The notes: generated by a model not told the origin, from the sequence alone. A stretch of 64,000 bases of DNA from Gammaproteobacteria bacterium (GCA_024235135.1 JACKMZ010000012.1:42641-106640), one strand, 5' to 3'; positions 9,806 to 19,560 are shown, numbered from the stretch's first letter. Program-made: numbers and translations.

Positions 9806-11035
9806 CTATAGCTCAATGCCGTCCAGGGCGGCAATGGTGTTGATATCCTTGTCGCCACGCCCGGATAAGTTGACGACGATGGACTGGTCCGGCCGCAATG
9901 TCGGCGCCAGTTTTTTGGCGTAAGCCAACGCATGACTGGATTCCAACGCAGGAATGATTCCCTCGATGCGGGTCAGTTCATGAAAGGCCGCCAGAGCTTC
10001 GGCATCGGTGGCGGAAACATAGGCTGCCCGGCCTATGTCCTTGAGCCAGGCATGCTCTGGGCCCACTCCGGGATAATCCAAGCCGGCCGAGACCGAATGC
10101 GTGGCCAGGATTTGCCCGTCATCATCCTCCATCAAATAAGTCCGGTTGCCGTGCAGTACGCCGGGACGTCCGGCGTTGAGCGGGGCCGCGTGACGACCAC
10201 TGCCGATACCCTCGCCAGCGGCTTCGACGCCATAGAGGGAGACTTGGGCCTCGTTGAGGAAAGGATGGAACAAGCCGATCGCGTTGGACCCGCCGCCTAC
10301 GCAGGCCACGAGTGCATCCGGTAAGCCACCGAATTGCGCCAACATCTGCTCACGGGTTTCCCGGCCGATGACGGTCTGGAAATCGCGGACCATGACGGGG
10401 TATGGATGGGGGCCCGCGACCGTGCCGATAATATAAAAGGTGTCGTCCACATGGGTAACCCAGTCGCGCAAGGCTTCGTTGAGCGCATCCTTGAGTGTGC
10501 GTGAGCCGGATTCGACGGGTACGACGGTGGCCCCCAGCAGTCTCATGCGATAGACATTCAGGGACTGGCGATGAATATCCTCCAGGCCCATGTAAATGAC
10601 GCACTCCATACCCAATCGGGCGGCCACCGTGGCGGTCGCGACACCGTGTTGACCGGCGCCGGTCTCGGCGATCACCCGTTGTTTGCCCATGCGTCTGGCC
10701 AATAGCGCCTGGCCAACGGTGTTATTGACCTTGTGCGCGCCGGTGTGATTGAGATCTTCGCGTTTAAGGAAAATCTGCGCGCCACCGAGCAGCCCGCTCC
10801 AGCGCACGGCGTGATAAAGCGGCGAAGGCCGGCCCACGTAATGCCGCAGGTCGTCATCCAGTTCCGCCAGGAAATCGGGATCGTCTCGGTAACGCAGATA
10901 GGCTTCGTTTAATTCCCGCAACGCATCCATCAGGGTCTCGGCGACGAATTGTCCGCCGTAGCGGCCGAAATGGCCGTGTGCATCGGGGAATTGCGCGAAA
11001 TTGATGAGTTCGTGGTTGTCCGGATTCTCAAACAC
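9806..11035 (-). CDS. trpB: Tryptophan synthase beta chain
   Basis: TrpB joins indole and serine to make tryptophan using pyridoxal phosphate. The 409-residue protein has FGRYGGQFVAETLMDAL at the start, the PLP-lysine motif NHTGAHKVNN, the phosphate-binding GGGSNAIGLF and the late NLSGRGDKDI. Its start overlaps the end of trpF by 8 bases, so translational coupling is likely. Confidence 0.99.
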   Translation of the reverse strand: MFENPDNHELINFAQFPDAHGHFGRYGGQFVAETLMDALRELNEAYLRYRDDPDFLAELDDDLRHYVGRPSPLYHAVRWSGLLGGAQIFLKREDLNHTGAHKVNNTVGQALLARRMGKQRVIAETGAGQHGVATATVAARLGMECVIYMGLEDIHRQSLNVYRMRLLGATVVPVESGSRTLKDALNEALRDWVTHVDDTFYIIGTVAGPHPYPVMVRDFQTVIGRETREQMLAQFGGLPDALVACVGGGSNAIGLFHPFLNEAQVSLYGVEAAGEGIGSGRHAAPLNAGRPGVLHGNRTYLMEDDDGQILATHSVSAGLDYPGVGPEHAWLKDIGRAAYVSATDAEALAAFHELTRIEGIIPALESSHALAYAKKLAPTLRPDQSIVVNLSGRGDKDINTIAALDGIEL

Positions 11036-11666
11036 AGTTGTCGCCCTCTGCCACGGCTTGGATGAAGTTTGTGATCAATGTGGGGTCCTTGATGCCTTTG
11101 GCGGATTCCACGCCACTGCTGACGTCGACTGCAAAGGGTCGGTAACGGCGCACGGCTTCCGTGACGTTGTCGCAGTCCAGGCCGCCCGCCAGAATCAGCG
11201 GTTGATGTACTTGCGCTGGGATCAGCGTCCAATCGAAGCGTTCTCCGGAGCCTCCGATCCGCGCGCCGCCGAAATTATCCAGCAACAGCCCCGCCGCCGA
11301 CTTAAATCGCTGGCTGAACAGCGCAATGTCCGGCTGGGTCCGCATCGGCACGGCTTTCAGGTAGGGCAAGCCGAACGCGCTGCAGTCACCGGGTTCTTCG
11401 TCGCCGTGAAATTGCAGCAGATGAAGAGGCACTTGGCTAAGCACCTGACGTATCCAGGAACGATCGGCGTTCACGAATAGGCCCACCGTGCTAACGAAGG
11501 GCGGAAGCAGGTCTACGATTCCTCGGGCGGTTTCGGTATCGACATAACGTGCGCTGGGTGGGTAGAACACCAGACCGATGGCATCGGCTCCTGCCCGGGC
11601 CGCCGCCAATCCATCCTCGGGGCGCGTGATGCCACAAATTTTGACGCGAGTTCGATGAGTTTGCAT
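11028..11666 (-). CDS. trpF: Phosphoribosylanthranilate isomerase
   Basis: TrpF catalyses the Amadori rearrangement before indole-glycerol-phosphate synthesis. The 212-residue barrel starts with TRVKICGITRPEDGLAAARAGADA (motif KICG with the catalytic cysteine) and ends with the phosphate-binding DVSSGVESAKGIKD containing the catalytic aspartate. It is the first gene of the trpFBA unit; trpE, trpG, trpD and trpC must be elsewhere. Confidence 0.98.
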   Translation of the reverse strand: MQTHRTRVKICGITRPEDGLAAARAGADAIGLVFYPPSARYVDTETARGIVDLLPPFVSTVGLFVNADRSWIRQVLSQVPLHLLQFHGDEEPGDCSAFGLPYLKAVPMRTQPDIALFSQRFKSAAGLLLDNFGGARIGGSGERFDWTLIPAQVHQPLILAGGLDCDNVTEAVRRYRPFAVDVSSGVESAKGIKDPTLITNFIQAVAEGDNCV

Positions 11667-11680
11667 ACGCGGTTATTCTA

Positions 11681-11725
11681 ACAGGGGCTATCCTATCAGC
11701 ACATGCCTTGGGCGTCTGCCCCTGT
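11681..11725. other. Inverted repeat between trpF and the SDR gene
   Basis: ACAGGGGC (11681-11688) and GCCCCTGT (11718-11725) form perfect 8-bp arms 29 bases apart. On the trpF side, TAGGAT and TAGAAT hexamers close to the start could serve as -10 elements. The repeat may be a regulator site or leader structure; I cannot decide. Confidence 0.35.
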
Positions 11726-11793
11726 GGTGCGGGTGCCGGAGCGAGACGGTCAATCGTTGGCCGCCGATCAGATTTCTACCAAGGGGAAAACTC

Positions 11794-12576
11794 ATGAGCT
11801 ATTCAGCGTTCGACCTCAGCGGCAAGGTCGCTCTTATCACGGGGGGTAACGGGGGCATTGGACTGGGCATGGCAAAGGCCGTCGCCGCGGCTGGAGCCGA
11901 CGTCTGTATTTGGGGTACGCGCGCCGACAAGAATGCGGCCGCCGTCGAGCAACTGCAAGTTTACGGTATCCGGGCGGGTGCCTATGTTTGTGATGTCGCT
12001 GACGGAACGGCCGTCGCCGCGCGCTTTCAGGAATCGCTGGCGGCATTCGGTCGGGTGGACGCCTGTTTCGCCAATGCTGGAATGATCGTGCCGCCGACTT
12101 CGTTTCTCGATATGCGAGCCGAGGACTGGCAGCGCGTCATCGGTGTCAATCTCGATGGCGCATTCCACGTGTTGCAGGCGGCATCCCGGCATATGGTCGA
12201 ACGCGCCAAGCAAGGTGACGCAGGGGGGCGTCTGATTGCGACGGCCAGTATCGCGGCCATTTCCGGTGCGGCCCGTAATGAACATTACGCGGCGACCAAG
12301 GGGGCGTTGCTTTCGGTAGTCAGCGCCTTGGCGGTGGAATTCGCCCGGTACGGGATTACCGCCAACGCATTGCTGCCAGGCTGGGTGGAAACGGCCATGA
12401 CGGAAGACTTTTTTAATTCGACCAAGTTCTCGGCGGCCGTCAAATCCCGTATTCCGGTCGGACGCTGGGGTAATCCGGAGGATTTCGGAGCCATCGCGGT
12501 CTATCTGATGAGCGACGCCAGCGCTTATCATACGGGCGATACAATACGCATCGATGGGGGCTATTGCGTTTTCTGA
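11794..12576 (+). CDS. Short-chain dehydrogenase/reductase (SDR), substrate unknown
   Basis: A classical 260-residue SDR. It has the NAD(P)-binding TGGNGGIGLGMA near residue 17, the CFANAGM motif (NNAG variant), a catalytic serine in ATASIAAISGAARNEHYAATK, and the YAATK motif (YxxxK). The PGWVETAMTEDF segment and the C-terminal DGGYCVF are also typical. Such enzymes oxidise or reduce alcohols, sugars or hydroxy-fatty acids; the sequence does not tell the substrate. The ATG follows AAGGGGAAAACTC. It is a single gene, followed 24 bases later by a tRNA promoter. Confidence 0.92.
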   Translation: MSYSAFDLSGKVALITGGNGGIGLGMAKAVAAAGADVCIWGTRADKNAAAVEQLQVYGIRAGAYVCDVADGTAVAARFQESLAAFGRVDACFANAGMIVPPTSFLDMRAEDWQRVIGVNLDGAFHVLQAASRHMVERAKQGDAGGRLIATASIAAISGAARNEHYAATKGALLSVVSALAVEFARYGITANALLPGWVETAMTEDFFNSTKFSAAVKSRIPVGRWGNPEDFGAIAVYLMSDASAYHTGDTIRIDGGYCVF

Positions 12577-12599
12577 TCGTTGTCGATGAAATACCTGGC

Positions 12600-12628
12600 T
12601 TGACGTCGATAGTCAGCAAACCTATCAT
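12600..12628 (+). promoter_or_regulatory. Sigma70 promoter of the tRNA-Pro cluster
   Basis: TTGACG, 17 bases, TATCAT. The spacing is ideal and the -10 ends 21 bases before tRNA-Pro, so transcription should begin just upstream of the first tRNA. Confidence 0.65.
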
Positions 12629-12649
12629 TATCCATTCTGTTGCTGCCTT

Positions 12650-12726
<77 letters not shown>

Positions 12727-12769
12727 TTTTGGTGTTAGGCAGGTTGCCTAGTTAAAGCAAGTACAGACT

Positions 12770-12846
12770 GCGCCCGTAGCTCAGCCGGATAGAGCATCGG
12801 CCTTCTAAGCCGAGGGTCGCAGGTTCGAGTCCTGCCGGGCGCGCCA
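12770..12846 (+). tRNA. tRNA-Arg (anticodon TCT)
   Basis: Acceptor GCGCCCG pairs with CGGGCGC, the anticodon loop is CTTCTAA with TCT, the T-arm is CAGGTTCGAGTCCTG, and CCA is encoded. Second of the cluster, 43 bases after tRNA-Pro. Confidence 0.97.
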
Positions 12847-12874
12847 CACCCCAGGCATTGTCAAGGTTTTTTAT

Positions 12875-12951
12875 GGTGGACGTAGCTCAGTCGGTAGAGC
12901 CCCGGATTGTGGATCCGGTGGTCGTGGGTTCGAGCCCCATCGTCCACCCCA
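12875..12951 (+). tRNA. tRNA-His (anticodon GTG)
   Basis: Acceptor GTGGACG pairs with CGTCCAC. The extra G at -1 (12875), diagnostic for tRNA-His, is present opposite the C discriminator. The anticodon loop is TTGTGGA and CCA is encoded. Confidence 0.97.
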
Positions 12952-12993
12952 ACTTGATTTCAGCTACAAGGTATGCTCCCATAGCCCTACAAT

Positions 12994-13069
<76 letters not shown>

Positions 13070-13186
13070 TCTTCGCCAAAACCCTGATCGGATACCTGCC
13101 TGCGCCGGCTGCACTTTAGCTGTGTCTGTCTGGAGCGCGGGCTGTCTTGTATACTTATCAGCGGCTCATCGATTTAGGAATACACC

Positions 13187-13271
13187 GCGAAAGTGGCGGA
13201 ACTGGTAGACGCGCTGGATTTAGGTTCCAGTGGGGCAACCCGTGAGAGTTCGAGTCTCTCCTTTCGCACCA
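13187..13271 (+). tRNA. tRNA-Leu (anticodon TAG)
   Basis: An 85-base class II tRNA with acceptor GCGAAAG/CTTTCGC, anticodon loop TTTAGGT, a variable arm (TGGGGCAACCCG) and encoded CCA. A TATACT at 13150-13155 could be the -10 of its own promoter, since it lies 117 bases after tRNA-Lys. tig follows 85 bases later. Confidence 0.96.
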
Positions 13272-13356
13272 TGCCGCAACCTGATGACCATCCACTGGGG
13301 TAGCTTCCCGGGCGGTTTCCGGTTAGCCGGATGTTAGCCTATTCAGAGGAAAATCA

Positions 13357-14688
13357 ATGCAGATTTCAGTCGAAGAACTTGATGGCCTCAAGCGGCGGGT
13401 GACCGTCCAAATTCCCGCGCAGGACATCGAGCCCAAAATACGGGACCGTCTCGTGACATTGTCCCGGCGCTTGAAAGTCAATGGATTCCGGCCTGGCAAA
13501 GTGCCTGTCAAGGTGGCCAAGGGCATGTATGGCGTCCAAGTGCGGGAAGAGATACTGGAAGAGGTCATGCAGCACTCGTTTCAGGAAGCTTTGCTCCAGG
13601 AAAAGCTTAATCCGGTGGGAATGCCCCAGGTGGAGCGTAAGGACAACCAGGAGGGTCAGGATCTGGAGTTCAGCGTGACCTTTGAAGTCGTTCCGGAATT
13701 CGAAGTTCAGGGAGTGGAAGGTATTCCCGTCGAGCGTCCCCTAGTCCAGGTAACTGAGTCCGACGTGGATACGATGATCGAGACTTTGCGTCGTCAGAAT
13801 ACCCTGTGGAACGACGTACAGCGACCGGCTCAAACAGGTGATCAGGTTACGATCGATTTCGATGGCAAGCAGGGCGGCGAGGATTTTCCGGGTAACAAGG
13901 GGGAATCAGTGCCCGTCATTCTGGGCTCGGGCAGAATGCTCAAGGACTTCGAGGATGCTTTGCTGGGTTTGCAAACCGGGGCCGAGACACAGTTCGATAT
14001 TACGTTCCCGGACAATTACGGTTCCGCTGATATAGCGGGTAAAACCGCTCATTTCACGGTCAAGGTTCACACCGTCGCTGAGCCGGTCCTGCCCGAACTG
14101 GACGATGAATTCTTTGCCAAATTCGATGTGCGGGAAGGCGGGCTCGATGGGTTGCGCAAATCGGTTCGAGATAATATGGAACGAGAGTTGCAAGAAAGAA
14201 TCAAATCACAGGTGAAGAGCCGATTGATGGATGGCCTGCTGACAGCGAATGACATCCTTTTGCCGCAGGCGTTGGTGGATGCGCAAATCGAGCAGATGGC
14301 CGAGCAGATGGCCTTCCCGAAGGCAACCAAGGAAAATAGCGAGATGCTCGCCCAACTGAAGTCCGAATTGCTGTCCAAGGAGGCCGGTCGCCGGGCCGCG
14401 CTGGGTTTGATCATTTCACGTATGATCAAGGCTAATGACATCCAGCTCGATGAAAGTCGGCTACGTCCCGTTCTGGAGTCGTTGGCATCGACCTATGAGG
14501 AGCCGGAGGAAGTTATCCGTTGGTATGAGCAACATCCCAAGGCGATGGAAAGCGTACGTGCTGTAGCGATGGAAGAACAGGTCGTCGATTGGTTGCTGGA
14601 GCGCGCCGTCGTTACAGAAAAAGTCAGTAGTTTCGACGAAATTATGAAGCCCTCCCAGGCACCCGCGAACCCGTCGGAGTCAGTATGA
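13357..14688 (+). CDS. tig: Trigger factor, ribosome-bound chaperone and prolyl isomerase
   Basis: The 443-residue protein has the three trigger-factor parts. The ribosome-binding N-domain includes the signature GFRPGKVPVKV near residue 45 (GFRxGKxP). The FKBP-type isomerase domain starts about residue 155 (TGDQVTIDFDGKQGGEDFPG), and the helical C-domain follows. It meets nascent chains at the exit tunnel. The start follows GAGGAAAATCA. Its stop overlaps the clpP start (ATGA at 14685), so tig and clpP are coupled, in the standard tig-clpP-clpX-lon-hupB order. Confidence 0.98.
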   Translation: MQISVEELDGLKRRVTVQIPAQDIEPKIRDRLVTLSRRLKVNGFRPGKVPVKVAKGMYGVQVREEILEEVMQHSFQEALLQEKLNPVGMPQVERKDNQEGQDLEFSVTFEVVPEFEVQGVEGIPVERPLVQVTESDVDTMIETLRRQNTLWNDVQRPAQTGDQVTIDFDGKQGGEDFPGNKGESVPVILGSGRMLKDFEDALLGLQTGAETQFDITFPDNYGSADIAGKTAHFTVKVHTVAEPVLPELDDEFFAKFDVREGGLDGLRKSVRDNMERELQERIKSQVKSRLMDGLLTANDILLPQALVDAQIEQMAEQMAFPKATKENSEMLAQLKSELLSKEAGRRAALGLIISRMIKANDIQLDESRLRPVLESLASTYEEPEEVIRWYEQHPKAMESVRAVAMEEQVVDWLLERAVVTEKVSSFDEIMKPSQAPANPSESV

Positions 14689-15347
14689 TGGCTAATGACC
14701 CACTCAGCGGCCAAACCACCGCTGCCACGCGGGCACTTAATCTGGTGCCCATGGTTGTTGAACAAACCTCTCGCGGCGAGCGTGCGTATGATATTTATTC
14801 ACGCCTGCTTAAAGAACATGTCATCTTTCTGGTGGGACCGGTAGAAGATTACATGGCGAATCTGATCGTGGCCCAATTGTTGTTCCTCGAAGCCGAGAAT
14901 CCAGACAAGGATATTCATCTGTACATCAATTCACCCGGTGGGGCGGTTAGCGCGGGACTCGCCATTTACGACACCATGCAGTTCATCAAGCCGGATGTCA
15001 GTACGATGTGCATTGGCCAGGCCGCCAGCATGGGTGCTTTGCTGTTGGCTGGCGGAGCGCCGGGTAAGCGGTATTGTCTACCGCATTCCCGAATCATGAT
15101 TCACCAGCCGTTGGGTGGATTCCAGGGGCAGGCCAGCGACATCGATATCCATGCGCGGGAGATTCTGCAGACACGTGATCGTCTAAATCGCATTCTGGCC
15201 AAGCACACGGGGCAAACCCTGGACAAGATTGCCTCGGATACGGATCGCGACAATTTCATGAGTGGTGCCGAGGCGGCGGAATATGGCTTGATTGATGCTG
15301 TACTTTCTCATCGTGGCGCGGCCACTTTACAAAAACCGACGCCGTGA
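14685..15347 (+). CDS. clpP: ATP-dependent Clp protease proteolytic subunit
   Basis: ClpP forms the tetradecameric serine-protease chamber served by ClpX. The 220-residue protein has the catalytic serine in CIGQAASMGALLLAGG, the histidine in LPHSRIMIHQPLGG and the aspartate in DTDRDNFMSG. Two adjacent ATGs (14685 and 14688) could start it; the first overlaps the tig stop. An N-terminal propeptide of about 15-20 residues before LVPMVVEQ is likely removed, as in E. coli. clpX follows after 206 bases. Confidence 0.98.
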   Translation: MMANDPLSGQTTAATRALNLVPMVVEQTSRGERAYDIYSRLLKEHVIFLVGPVEDYMANLIVAQLLFLEAENPDKDIHLYINSPGGAVSAGLAIYDTMQFIKPDVSTMCIGQAASMGALLLAGGAPGKRYCLPHSRIMIHQPLGGFQGQASDIDIHAREILQTRDRLNRILAKHTGQTLDKIASDTDRDNFMSGAEAAEYGLIDAVLSHRGAATLQKPTP

Positions 15348-15553
15348 AAACATTGTCGGGCGGTACACAAAATAGCGTGAAATGCGCGCAAAACGAGAAA
15401 TAAGGTTATTATTTCGGTATTGGGGGCGAAAAGGGAACCGACCAAAGCCGAGGCGGGCGGTATTCGCGATCTTGCAGGGAAGTATGCACGGCTTTTCCTC
15501 CCACCTCACCAGGGAAGGATCGGTGTTAACAGCTAACCAATGCGGGGAAATTG

Positions 15554-16834
15554 ATGGGCAAAGATCGAAACGGCAAGAGTAGCGATGATAAGCTCCTCTA
15601 TTGCTCATTTTGCGGCAAGAGCCAGCACGAGGTGCGCAAGCTCATCGCCGGGCCGAATGTTTTTATCTGTGATGAATGCGTCGAGCTTTGCAACGACATC
15701 ATCCGTGAGGAGATGGAGGAAAGCGCTCCAGTAGCGAGCAACAAGCTGCCCAAGCCGCAAGAAATTAATCAGGTTCTCAACGAATACGTCATCGGTCAGG
15801 AACGGGCGAAAAAGATCCTCGCCGTCGCTGTATACAATCATTATAAACGCCTTGAACTGCATCATAAACGACGCGGTGATGTCGAGGTCTCCAAAAGCAA
15901 TATATTGCTCATCGGGCCTACCGGTTCAGGAAAGACATTGCTGGCTGAAACGTTGGCGCGTCTGCTCAATGTCCCCTTTACCATCGCCGATGCCACCACC
16001 CTGACGGAAGCCGGTTATGTGGGGGAGGATGTCGAAAACATCATTCAAAAGCTTCTGCAGAAATGTGATTACGATGTAGAAAAGGCCCAGAATGGGATTG
16101 TCTACATTGACGAGATCGATAAGATTTCACGCAAGTCGGACAACCCATCAATTACCCGCGACGTGTCCGGCGAAGGCGTGCAGCAGGCTTTGCTTAAGCT
16201 GATCGAGGGCACCATTGCCTCCGTCCCTCCCCAAGGAGGACGCAAGCATCCCCAGCAGGAATTTCTGCAGGTCGATACGGCGAATATTCTGTTCATTTGT
16301 GGTGGCGCCTTCGCTGGCTTAGAGAAGGTCATACGCAGCCGTTCTGAAAAAGGTGGAATCGGGTTCTCCGCCAATGTGAAAAGCAAGGACGGCGAAAAGA
16401 GCGTCGGCAAGTTGTTGACCGAGGTAGAGCCGGAAGATCTCATCAAATATGGGTTGATACCGGAATTCGTCGGACGCCTGCCCGTGGTTGCGACCTTGGA
16501 GGAGCTGGATGAAGCCGCTTTGGTGCGCATCCTGACAGAACCCAAAAACGCGATTATCAAGCAATTCGTCAAATTGTTCGAAATGGAAGGCTGCGAACTG
16601 GAGTTTCGCGAGGATGCGTTGCACGCCATCGCGCACAAGGCCATGGAACGCAAAACGGGCGCACGGGGTCTGCGCACGATATTGGAGCATGTGTTGTTGG
16701 ATACCATGTATGACCTCCCCAGCATGGAAGGCGTGCGAAAGACGGTGGTTGACGAGGCCGTCATCAAAGGGGAAACCAAGCCGTATTTCATTTACGAAAA
16801 CGCCGGTCAGCGGCGTGTCGCATCATCGGATTAA
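15554..16834 (+). CDS. clpX: ATP-dependent Clp protease ATP-binding subunit ClpX
   Basis: ClpX is the AAA+ unfoldase that feeds ClpP. The 426-residue protein starts with the four-cysteine zinc-binding domain (CSFCGKS...CDECVELC, about residues 15-45). The AAA+ module has Walker A GPTGSGKTLLAETLA, Walker B IVYIDEIDKI, and the IGF-type ClpP-binding loop seen here as GGIGFSAN. The ATG at 15554 has GGGGA upstream; a TTG one codon earlier is less likely. The 206-base gap after clpP has no convincing gene and could hold a second promoter. Confidence 0.98.
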   Translation: MGKDRNGKSSDDKLLYCSFCGKSQHEVRKLIAGPNVFICDECVELCNDIIREEMEESAPVASNKLPKPQEINQVLNEYVIGQERAKKILAVAVYNHYKRLELHHKRRGDVEVSKSNILLIGPTGSGKTLLAETLARLLNVPFTIADATTLTEAGYVGEDVENIIQKLLQKCDYDVEKAQNGIVYIDEIDKISRKSDNPSITRDVSGEGVQQALLKLIEGTIASVPPQGGRKHPQQEFLQVDTANILFICGGAFAGLEKVIRSRSEKGGIGFSANVKSKDGEKSVGKLLTEVEPEDLIKYGLIPEFVGRLPVVATLEELDEAALVRILTEPKNAIIKQFVKLFEMEGCELEFREDALHAIAHKAMERKTGARGLRTILEHVLLDTMYDLPSMEGVRKTVVDEAVIKGETKPYFIYENAGQRRVASSD

Positions 16835-16847
16835 GGCACAAAGCACT

Positions 16848-16872
16848 CGGGGTGCGTGGTTTTCGCACCCCG
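16848..16872 (+). other. Strong hairpin after clpX
   Basis: CGGGGTGCG and CGCACCCCG form a 9-bp stem with a 7-base loop, 14 bases past the clpX stop. There is no T-run after it, so it is an imperfect terminator or an mRNA-stabilising or pausing structure in the clpX-lon gap. Confidence 0.55.
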
Positions 16873-16894
16873 GTCCCATCGGGAGTAAAGGGGG

Positions 16895-16924
16895 TATTGA
16901 TTATCCTGTCGCTTGCCCCCATAT
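16895..16924 (+). promoter_or_regulatory. Possible sigma32 (heat-shock) promoter of lon
   Basis: TATTGA is followed after 16 bases by CCCCATAT. The -10 fits the sigma32 consensus CCCCATNT well; the -35 fits only partly. It lies 123 bases before lon, a classic sigma32 target. Confidence 0.45.
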
Positions 16925-17046
16925 CAGTTTCAATGCCCCCAGGAACCTGTTTGCTGCGCAGGGAACTCATAACTCCGCCATTGTGGTTGGGGTTCTGCGG
17001 TGAAGCAGACGACGAGTCGATCCACCCGTTATCGAGGATATGAAGT

Positions 17047-19452
17047 ATGCCAATGCCGGTTTTGCCTCTCCGTGACGTCGTGGTCTATCCGCATATGGTC
17101 ATCCCCTTGTTTGTCGGGCGGGAGAAATCCATACGCGCGTTGGACATCGCCATGCAAAGCGACAAGCGCATCTTGCTCTTGGCGCAAAAAAGCGCGGAAG
17201 TAGACGATCCCGGGCTCAAAGATATTTACAATCTGGGGACGCTCTCCAATATCCTGCAATTGCTCAAGCTCCCCGATGGCACCGTCAAAGTGTTGGTGGA
17301 AGGTAGCCAGCGGGCACAGGTGGAACAATTTACCGAAACCGGATCGTGTTTTCTCGCTGAAATCGACTTGTTGGAGTCCCTGGTCGAGCCTGATGATGAC
17401 GATCGGGAGATCGAAGTACTGATGCGGTCAGTGCTCAGTATGTTCGATCAATATGTCAAATTGAATAAGAAAATACCCGCGGAAGTATTGGCCTCACTCA
17501 CGGGTATCGATGATCCTGGCCGACTGGCTGACACCATCGCTGCCCATACTGGTCTCAAGCTGGAAGAAAAACAGCAAATTCTCGAAATCATCAACCCGCG
17601 TGAACGGTTGGAGCATCTTCTCAACCTGGTGGAAGGCGAGATCGACATCCTGCAGGTGGAGAAACGGATTCGCAACCGGGTCAAGCAGCAGATGGAGAAG
17701 AGCCAGCGGGAGTATTACCTCAACGAGCAAATGAAGGCGATCCAGAAGGAACTGGGGGATCTGGAAGATGCCCCGAACGAGCTGGAAGAACTGGCCAAGA
17801 AGATTGAAACGGCTGGGATGCCCAAGGAAGTCAAGACCAAGGCGACTACGGAACTGAACAAGCTTAAGATGATGTCGCCCATGTCGGCCGAGGCCACCGT
17901 GGTGCGTAATTACATCGACTGGCTGGTGAATGTGCCGTGGAAGAAACGCACCAAGATTCGGCATGATCTCGCGGGTGCGGAAACCATACTGGAAGCTGAT
18001 CATTTCGGGCTTGAGAAGGTCAAGGAACGTATCCTGGAATATCTGGCGGTGCAGCAGCGGGCGCGGAAACTCAAAGGGCCGATCTTGTGCCTGGTAGGGC
18101 CGCCTGGCGTTGGTAAAACTTCGTTAGGTCGTTCTATCGCTCGCGCCACCAATCGCAAATTTATCCGCATGTCATTGGGTGGAGTTCGCGACGAAGCCGA
18201 AATTCGTGGCCATCGACGGACCTATATCGGGTCGATGCCGGGCAAAATTTTGCAGAATCTGGCGAAAATCGGCACTCGTAATCCCCTGTTTCTGTTAGAC
18301 GAGATCGACAAGATGTCCATGGATTTCCGGGGCGATCCTTCATCGGCATTGCTGGAGGTGTTGGACCCGGAGCAGAATCACACCTTCAACGACCATTATC
18401 TGGAGGTGGATTTCGACCTGTCCGATGTCATGTTCGTGGCTACCGCCAATTCGCTCAATATTCCACCGCCCTTGTTGGACCGCATGGAAGTGATTCGCAT
18501 ACCGGGTTACACCGAGGATGAAAAGCTTAACATCGCAGCGCGCTATCTGGTGCCCAAGCAGGTTCAAAACAATGGCCTCAAGGAAAAAGAGATTGAAATC
18601 AGCGAAGCGGCCATTCGCGACATGATACGGTTCTATACTCGCGAAGCGGGCGTGCGTAATCTGGAACGCGAGATTGCCAAGATCTGCCGTAAGACAGTCA
18701 AGGAAATCACGCTTGATCCGGGCCATGAAAAAACCTTGATCACCGCGGAAGTTTTGGAGAAATACTTGGGAGTCAGGCGGTTCCGCTATGGGCTGGCCGA
18801 AGAGCAGGATGAAGTCGGCCGCGTTACGGGGCTGGCCTGGACGGAAGTTGGCGGTGAATTGCTGATCATCGAGGCGGCCCCGGTGCCGGGCAAGGGCAAA
18901 TTAATCCATACCGGCAAGCTGGGAGAGGTGATGCGGGAATCCATACAAGCGGCAATGACCGTGGTGAGGAGCCGCGCCCAGAATCTGGGTATCGATCCCG
19001 AGTTCCACAATAAATACGACATGCACATTCACGTTCCCGAAGGAGCCACGCCGAAAGATGGACCGAGCGCGGGCATCGGTATGTGTACGGCCTTGGTTTC
19101 CGCGCTGACCAAGGTGCCCGTACGGGCCAATGTGGCGATGACTGGGGAGATCACCCTGCGTGGCGAAGTGTTGCCAATCGGTGGACTCAAGGAAAAACTG
19201 CTGGCGGCTCATCGCGGCGGTATCGAGACGGTTGTAATTCCCGAGGAGAACCGTAAGGATTTGGCGGAAATCCCCAAGAACATTATCGATAAATTGGAAA
19301 TCCGGCCTGTGAAGTGGATCGATCAGGTTTTCGATATTGCGTTGCACGAATTGCCAGCCCGGTCAGTTTCGCCTCCCGTGGAAGAAGAACTGAATGCTCA
19401 GGATGAAGGTGGCAAGTCGGGAAAACCGGCTGAGACAGTCCGTCCTCACTGA
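17047..19452 (+). CDS. lon: ATP-dependent serine protease Lon (La)
   Basis: Lon degrades damaged and some regulatory proteins in the cytoplasm. The 801-residue enzyme starts at the N-terminal substrate domain (MPVLPLRDVVVYPHMVIPLF). The AAA+ module has Walker A GPPGVGKTSLGRS near residue 358 and Walker B PLFLLDEIDKM. The protease domain holds the Ser-Lys dyad: Ser674 in KDGPSAGIGM and Lys715 in GGLKEKLLAAH. Length is near that of E. coli Lon (784), with a slightly longer, acidic C-terminal tail. The ribosome site GAGGAT is about 9 bases upstream. Confidence 0.99.
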   Translation: MPMPVLPLRDVVVYPHMVIPLFVGREKSIRALDIAMQSDKRILLLAQKSAEVDDPGLKDIYNLGTLSNILQLLKLPDGTVKVLVEGSQRAQVEQFTETGSCFLAEIDLLESLVEPDDDDREIEVLMRSVLSMFDQYVKLNKKIPAEVLASLTGIDDPGRLADTIAAHTGLKLEEKQQILEIINPRERLEHLLNLVEGEIDILQVEKRIRNRVKQQMEKSQREYYLNEQMKAIQKELGDLEDAPNELEELAKKIETAGMPKEVKTKATTELNKLKMMSPMSAEATVVRNYIDWLVNVPWKKRTKIRHDLAGAETILEADHFGLEKVKERILEYLAVQQRARKLKGPILCLVGPPGVGKTSLGRSIARATNRKFIRMSLGGVRDEAEIRGHRRTYIGSMPGKILQNLAKIGTRNPLFLLDEIDKMSMDFRGDPSSALLEVLDPEQNHTFNDHYLEVDFDLSDVMFVATANSLNIPPPLLDRMEVIRIPGYTEDEKLNIAARYLVPKQVQNNGLKEKEIEISEAAIRDMIRFYTREAGVRNLEREIAKICRKTVKEITLDPGHEKTLITAEVLEKYLGVRRFRYGLAEEQDEVGRVTGLAWTEVGGELLIIEAAPVPGKGKLIHTGKLGEVMRESIQAAMTVVRSRAQNLGIDPEFHNKYDMHIHVPEGATPKDGPSAGIGMCTALVSALTKVPVRANVAMTGEITLRGEVLPIGGLKEKLLAAHRGGIETVVIPEENRKDLAEIPKNIIDKLEIRPVKWIDQVFDIALHELPARSVSPPVEEELNAQDEGGKSGKPAETVRPH

Positions 19453-19460
19453 AAATTCGG

Positions 19461-19490
19461 TTGACACTGGATTGAGAGCCTTGCTATAAG
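19461..19490 (+). promoter_or_regulatory. Sigma70 promoter of the HU gene
   Basis: A consensus TTGACA, 18 bases, then TATAAG. It begins 8 bases after the lon stop and leaves a leader of about 60 bases before hupB, so HU is expressed independently of lon. Confidence 0.8.
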
Positions 19491-19560
19491 ATGCGTCCAT
19501 TTAGGGGGGTTCGACCTACCGAATCTACCAAGCTCAATAACCATTATAAGGACGGGATGC

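Noticed and set aside
15382..15582. 66-residue frame between clpP and clpX
   Set aside because: Basic, featureless product overlapping the clpX start; no ribosome site.
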